Shown here: piece by piece, positions 51,590 through 64,000 of the stretch
Layout of the letters: every line of letters begins with the position of its first letter
Numbering within the stretch: the stretch's first letter is position 1
NCBI RefSeq assembly: GCF_042242105.1
Contig: NC_092018.1
Span: 23,650,667 to 23,714,666, forward strand
Length of the DNA: 64,000 nt
Direction of reading: 5' to 3'
From: Pempheris klunzingeri
Lineage: Eukaryota > Chordata > Actinopteri > Acropomatiformes > Pempheridae
Notes under the pieces: model-generated
Told to the model about the DNA's origin: nothing
What the model saw: the letters and a program-made list of their open reading frames with translations, nothing else
Database searches by the model: none
Made by a program: the position numbers and the translations under genes

Positions 51590-52235
51590 TGGACCGAGCG
51601 ACGAATTTTGATCGAAATCGTTCCTTCGCCGTGAGCATTAAAAGTGCAGTAACTCCACTCTACAAGGTCCTATCTTCATCATGTCTATACTGTTTGATGA
51701 CTGTCTGACCATAGTCACAGCGCCACCTAGTGGCAGGAGGAAGTGCATGTTTTATTCTCAGACGTCTCTCTCTCAGCAGCTTAGCCACAGCCACCTCAAA
51801 TTTGGTCCAAACATTCCCAAGACGTGGATGATGCTCACTTATGAAGCTCTCGAGGTTTCGTCAAATGCTGTCACCGTGGCGACACTGTGTTCGCCCATGT
51901 GTTCCAAACTTGAAGACATCTACGTGACAATTAGCGACCTCAGTCATTGCGCCACCTAGTGACAACAGGAAGTAAGACTTTTGTGCCAATCATCATTTGA
52001 TTTGCATGAAATGTTCACGGTGTAGTCAACACTTCATATGCTGAAATATAGGATGCGATTAGTGGCTGTTCTCTAGCGCCACATAGGGGACACAGGAAGT
52101 GACAGTAACTCCTTGATGCACTGTCCAAAATACATGAAAATTCTGAGCCGCGTGGAAGGGTCGGTGTCCGGCAACAGGACGAAGACGCTGCACAAAGGTG
52201 CGAGGGCCCTTCAACGCTGCTTGCAGCTTTAATTA
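51590..52235. repeat. teleost repeat with three CTCF-like 'gcgccacctagtgg' cores
   Basis: Semi-regular units each hold a gcgccac(c/a)tag core followed by 'aggaagt': 51719-51736, 51949-51966 and 52075-52096. The element ends 'caacgctgcttgcagcttta' followed by 'att'. I recognise this as a common non-coding fish repeat but cannot name the family. Confidence 0.65.
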
Positions 52236-52550
52236 TTATCATTATTCCCAATAAATTGCAATTTTAAGGGCCTAAACATACTCTAAAACTGTGTTTTAGA
52301 GTATTATCCATATTTCACTCAAAGTGAACATTTCCGATCGGTAGACAAACTATTTGAAGACACTTAATTCAAACCTTCTTATCTACCTTGGCCAGGGAGT
52401 GACATCACTGGATGAGTCATGAGAGCGACTCGTTCACAAGAATCAAACCCGCCATTTTTAAAACCCTGGCATATTTTGTTAAATATGTTGGTAGGACGAT
52501 GGTTAAGTGAAATAAGAAGAAACAACAACCAAGATGAGCCAAATAAAACA
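52236..52550. other. short intergenic stretch before the ppp3cc 3' end
   Basis: No gene recognised. It contains an imperfect short palindromic patch around 'actctaaaactgtgttttagagt' (52271-52293). Confidence 0.4.
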
Positions 52551-52554
52551 CTGT

Positions 52555-54956
52555 ATTTGAATTTTATTATTTTCTTTCAAGTGACACATCTACATAAAAT
52601 ATCTCATGGCCTCACATGACAAGAACGTTACAGATTTTTCACTCCTTTTTACAGCTAGAATAAGATTATTAATTAGCAATATTTTTTTTTTACATTCTGT
52701 GAGATATGTATAGGACCTAAGAGGAGGTCAGTATGCGGTATGGCTCACCCAATAAAGCGTTACCTTGAAAACAAATTAGAATATCAAATGTAAACCGAAA
52801 TACTTGATCTTTAAGAAGCTTTCCCACAAGCAAATAATGAATATAGTGAATATAATGGCAAACAACATTATTTTGGAAATTTTAAGAATATTAAGATTTA
52901 TATTAATGACATCTTTAACCATGTCTGACCAAAAGCCCTGTGTCCTCTGTTCGCCATCCTCACACACATTTGGATTTTGACATGTGTAGCCAAGGTGACA
53001 TGGCGCATTTGCGCAAACACCCATTGGAAAAAAAAAAAAAAAAAAAAGAAAGCTAATTTCCCCCTTCTTGCTTGAGTGACAAAAAAAACAACAGAATTAC
53101 AGTCAGTAATTACAACACAGTTACAGTGTGTTGAAGCACCAGTGAGCTGGTTGTATGTCCTGGTAAAAGCATGTCTCAACGGGTTGAGGGTGCCTGTGAA
53201 GAGACCAGTGGACGGCTGAATGGCTGAATACTTCAGAATAGAAGAACATATGCACACCAGCAATCGAAGCATGTGTTAATGGTCCCCATCTTGGTGTGAC
53301 TACGAGTTGTTAAAAATAACATACTGTGTATGTGAGTCAGCTATGGTTGAGATGATTACAGTACTGTTAATAACCTTAATAGACAGCTATTAATGTGGTT
53401 GTGGTACCTTTTATAGTGTCATCTCTGGGGAGTGACTCAGTCCATTTTGTCTGAGTACAGCATTGTCAAAGAGCTGTCATTTCACTGAATGTCAAAATGT
53501 TTCCCTTATATTTCACACAATTCAAAAAGACGTGCATTCTGTATAATCAACAGTTTATGGAGACACTAATACAGCTTTAGAAACAAAGGAAAGCTCCAAA
53601 GGTACACCTTTTTTTTAGTGTTTGACAATAAAACATCAAATCAAACTGCCGTACTTGTGTTAAATACACTGAAATTTCCTAAGCAATAAAGAACATCAAA
53701 TTGTTCTGAGGACAGTATAGCCAGCAGCTCCTCCACTTTCTGAGTAAATATGTCTTCTTTTGTCCAAAATGACAACTCAAGAGAAAAACGTGGTTTCTCG
53801 TGCTGTAATCTTCATGCGCAGTACTCAACCCCAGAGAGGTAGGCTCACCTCCAGTGCTTGAGAAGAAGAAGAAGAAGAAGAAGAAAAAGTTCTTCCAATC
53901 GGGATGTGGATGTACTGGCAGGCGCGGTTGTGGTGTTACAATGAGACCTGCTGCGCTGTATATTCCCGTTTGGTTTAGCGGAGCAAGAACATTCTAGTTG
54001 CCATCAAGTGAACACAGGTCGTAATCAGCACATCAACAACAGCAACTATCATTGCACATAAAGCATCTTTCACTTGAATCATTTCTTTCACAAGTAATAA
54101 TAATAATAATAATAATACAGCAAGAAATTGTTATCCAGGAAATGAACAAAATACTGAAGAAAAGTCCATTTTTTACTTTTATGGAAAATTTAAAAATACT
54201 AGTATTACTACAAGTCTTCATTTAAGTTCTGCTTTAAGCATAAAATATTAATTTAAAATAATTGTACTGATATAATTGACTTCCCCTTCTTTTGCCACCT
54301 CTCAGTACATACATCATTTATCTTTTGACTGACACACATACAGTATAAGCAAACACTACACTGTATGTAGAACCTTAATTGCCTAAAGTATCTTGACAAG
54401 AAGCTTGGAAGATCCAAATGAGGCTGTTGAATCTCCGGTGTTTGTACTTCATATTTTCCCTTACCAAACACATGGAGAACAATAATAAAAAAGTGACTAA
54501 AACTAGCAAGGGCTTTGTCTATCTGTATCAACTCAAATTTATAAAAGTCTCTTATTTATAACTCTGACATGTATCAATTAGGACTTCGGTGCACGGTATC
54601 TGAATAAATGCAAAACGTCTTCATTCGTTCGTCGCTATGACACAATATATCTAATACATTTGATCTTTAACAAATACGTTTAGATTTTAGATAACACATC
54701 AAATGTTTGTGTTTTTCCAGCAGCTGGAAGTGTTTACCCAGCACTGCAGGCTTTTGTTTTGATCTACCGATATGTCCGCTTCCTTCCTGACTGTGGGCGA
54801 GCAGAAGATGGACAGGCAGTTTCAGTAGGTGAGACAGGACAGAGAGAGGGAGGGAGAGAGAGATATGCAGAGAGAGTCAGAGTGAGAGGCTTGTGGCTAT
54901 GAGTCAGGGGGTGCGGGTTGTGTGAAGATGGGGGGGAGGAGGGGGGGAGATGTTGC
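52555..54956 (-). other. ppp3cc: ppp3cc 3' untranslated region (predicted)
   Basis: AT-rich minus-strand sequence after the ppp3cc stop. An AATAAA on the minus strand (TTTATT at 52563-52568) could mark the poly(A) site, giving a 3'UTR of about 2.4 kb. It includes (GAA)n near 53862-53884 and (TAA)n at 54094-54117. Nearer signals are possible, so the length is uncertain. Confidence 0.4.
54094..54117. repeat. (TAA)n microsatellite
   Basis: About eight TAA units. Confidence 0.9.

Positions 54957-64000
<9,044 letters not shown>

Overview
The window looks like nuclear DNA of a ray-finned fish, most likely a percomorph teleost. The genes are vertebrate and intron-rich with GT-AG junctions. The interspersed repeats (tRNA-derived SINEs with 'ccatttaccatttac' or 'ccaaagacatgcaggtta' tails, hAT, Tc1/mariner and piggyBac relics, a Penelope-like relic, long GT/GA microsatellites) are those of teleost genomes. 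The species cannot be named from the sequence alone. There are no bacterial features such as operons or CRISPR arrays.

Four protein-coding genes are supported. (1) 1789-3953 (+): the last six coding exons of abca2, a lipid-transporting ABC transporter, cut by the left edge; its 3'UTR probably runs to about 5380. (2) 19743-20045 (-): tcim (C8orf4/TC1), a single-exon 100-residue regulator with a GC-rich promoter and a TATA box at 20211-20217. (3) 32297-46352 (+): a complete 22-exon, 771-residue adam28-like metalloprotease-disintegrin with an intact zinc site. (4) 54957-62794 (-): the last ten coding exons of ppp3cc, the calcineurin A gamma catalytic subunit; its N-terminal exons lie beyond the right edge.

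Layout: abca2 and tcim converge over about 15 kb without recognisable genes. tcim and adam28 diverge across about 12 kb that may hold regulatory DNA. adam28 and ppp3cc converge, and the space between them (about 47.6-52.5 kb) is a graveyard of mobile DNA: a Penelope-like element, a broken endogenous retrovirus with one LTR, and a repeat carrying three CTCF-like motifs. Human TCIM, ADAM28 and PPP3CC are all on chromosome 8p, which supports the gene assignments; ABCA2 (human 9q34) is an outsider to that group.

The most unusual structures are a 591-bp foldback element with arms built of short tandem units in the last adam28 intron, a hAT relic with a perfect 8-bp target duplication containing a perfect 22-bp hairpin, and a 250-bp TG/TGTC microsatellite that runs almost into the last abca2 splice acceptor. 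No wholly new gene system was found.
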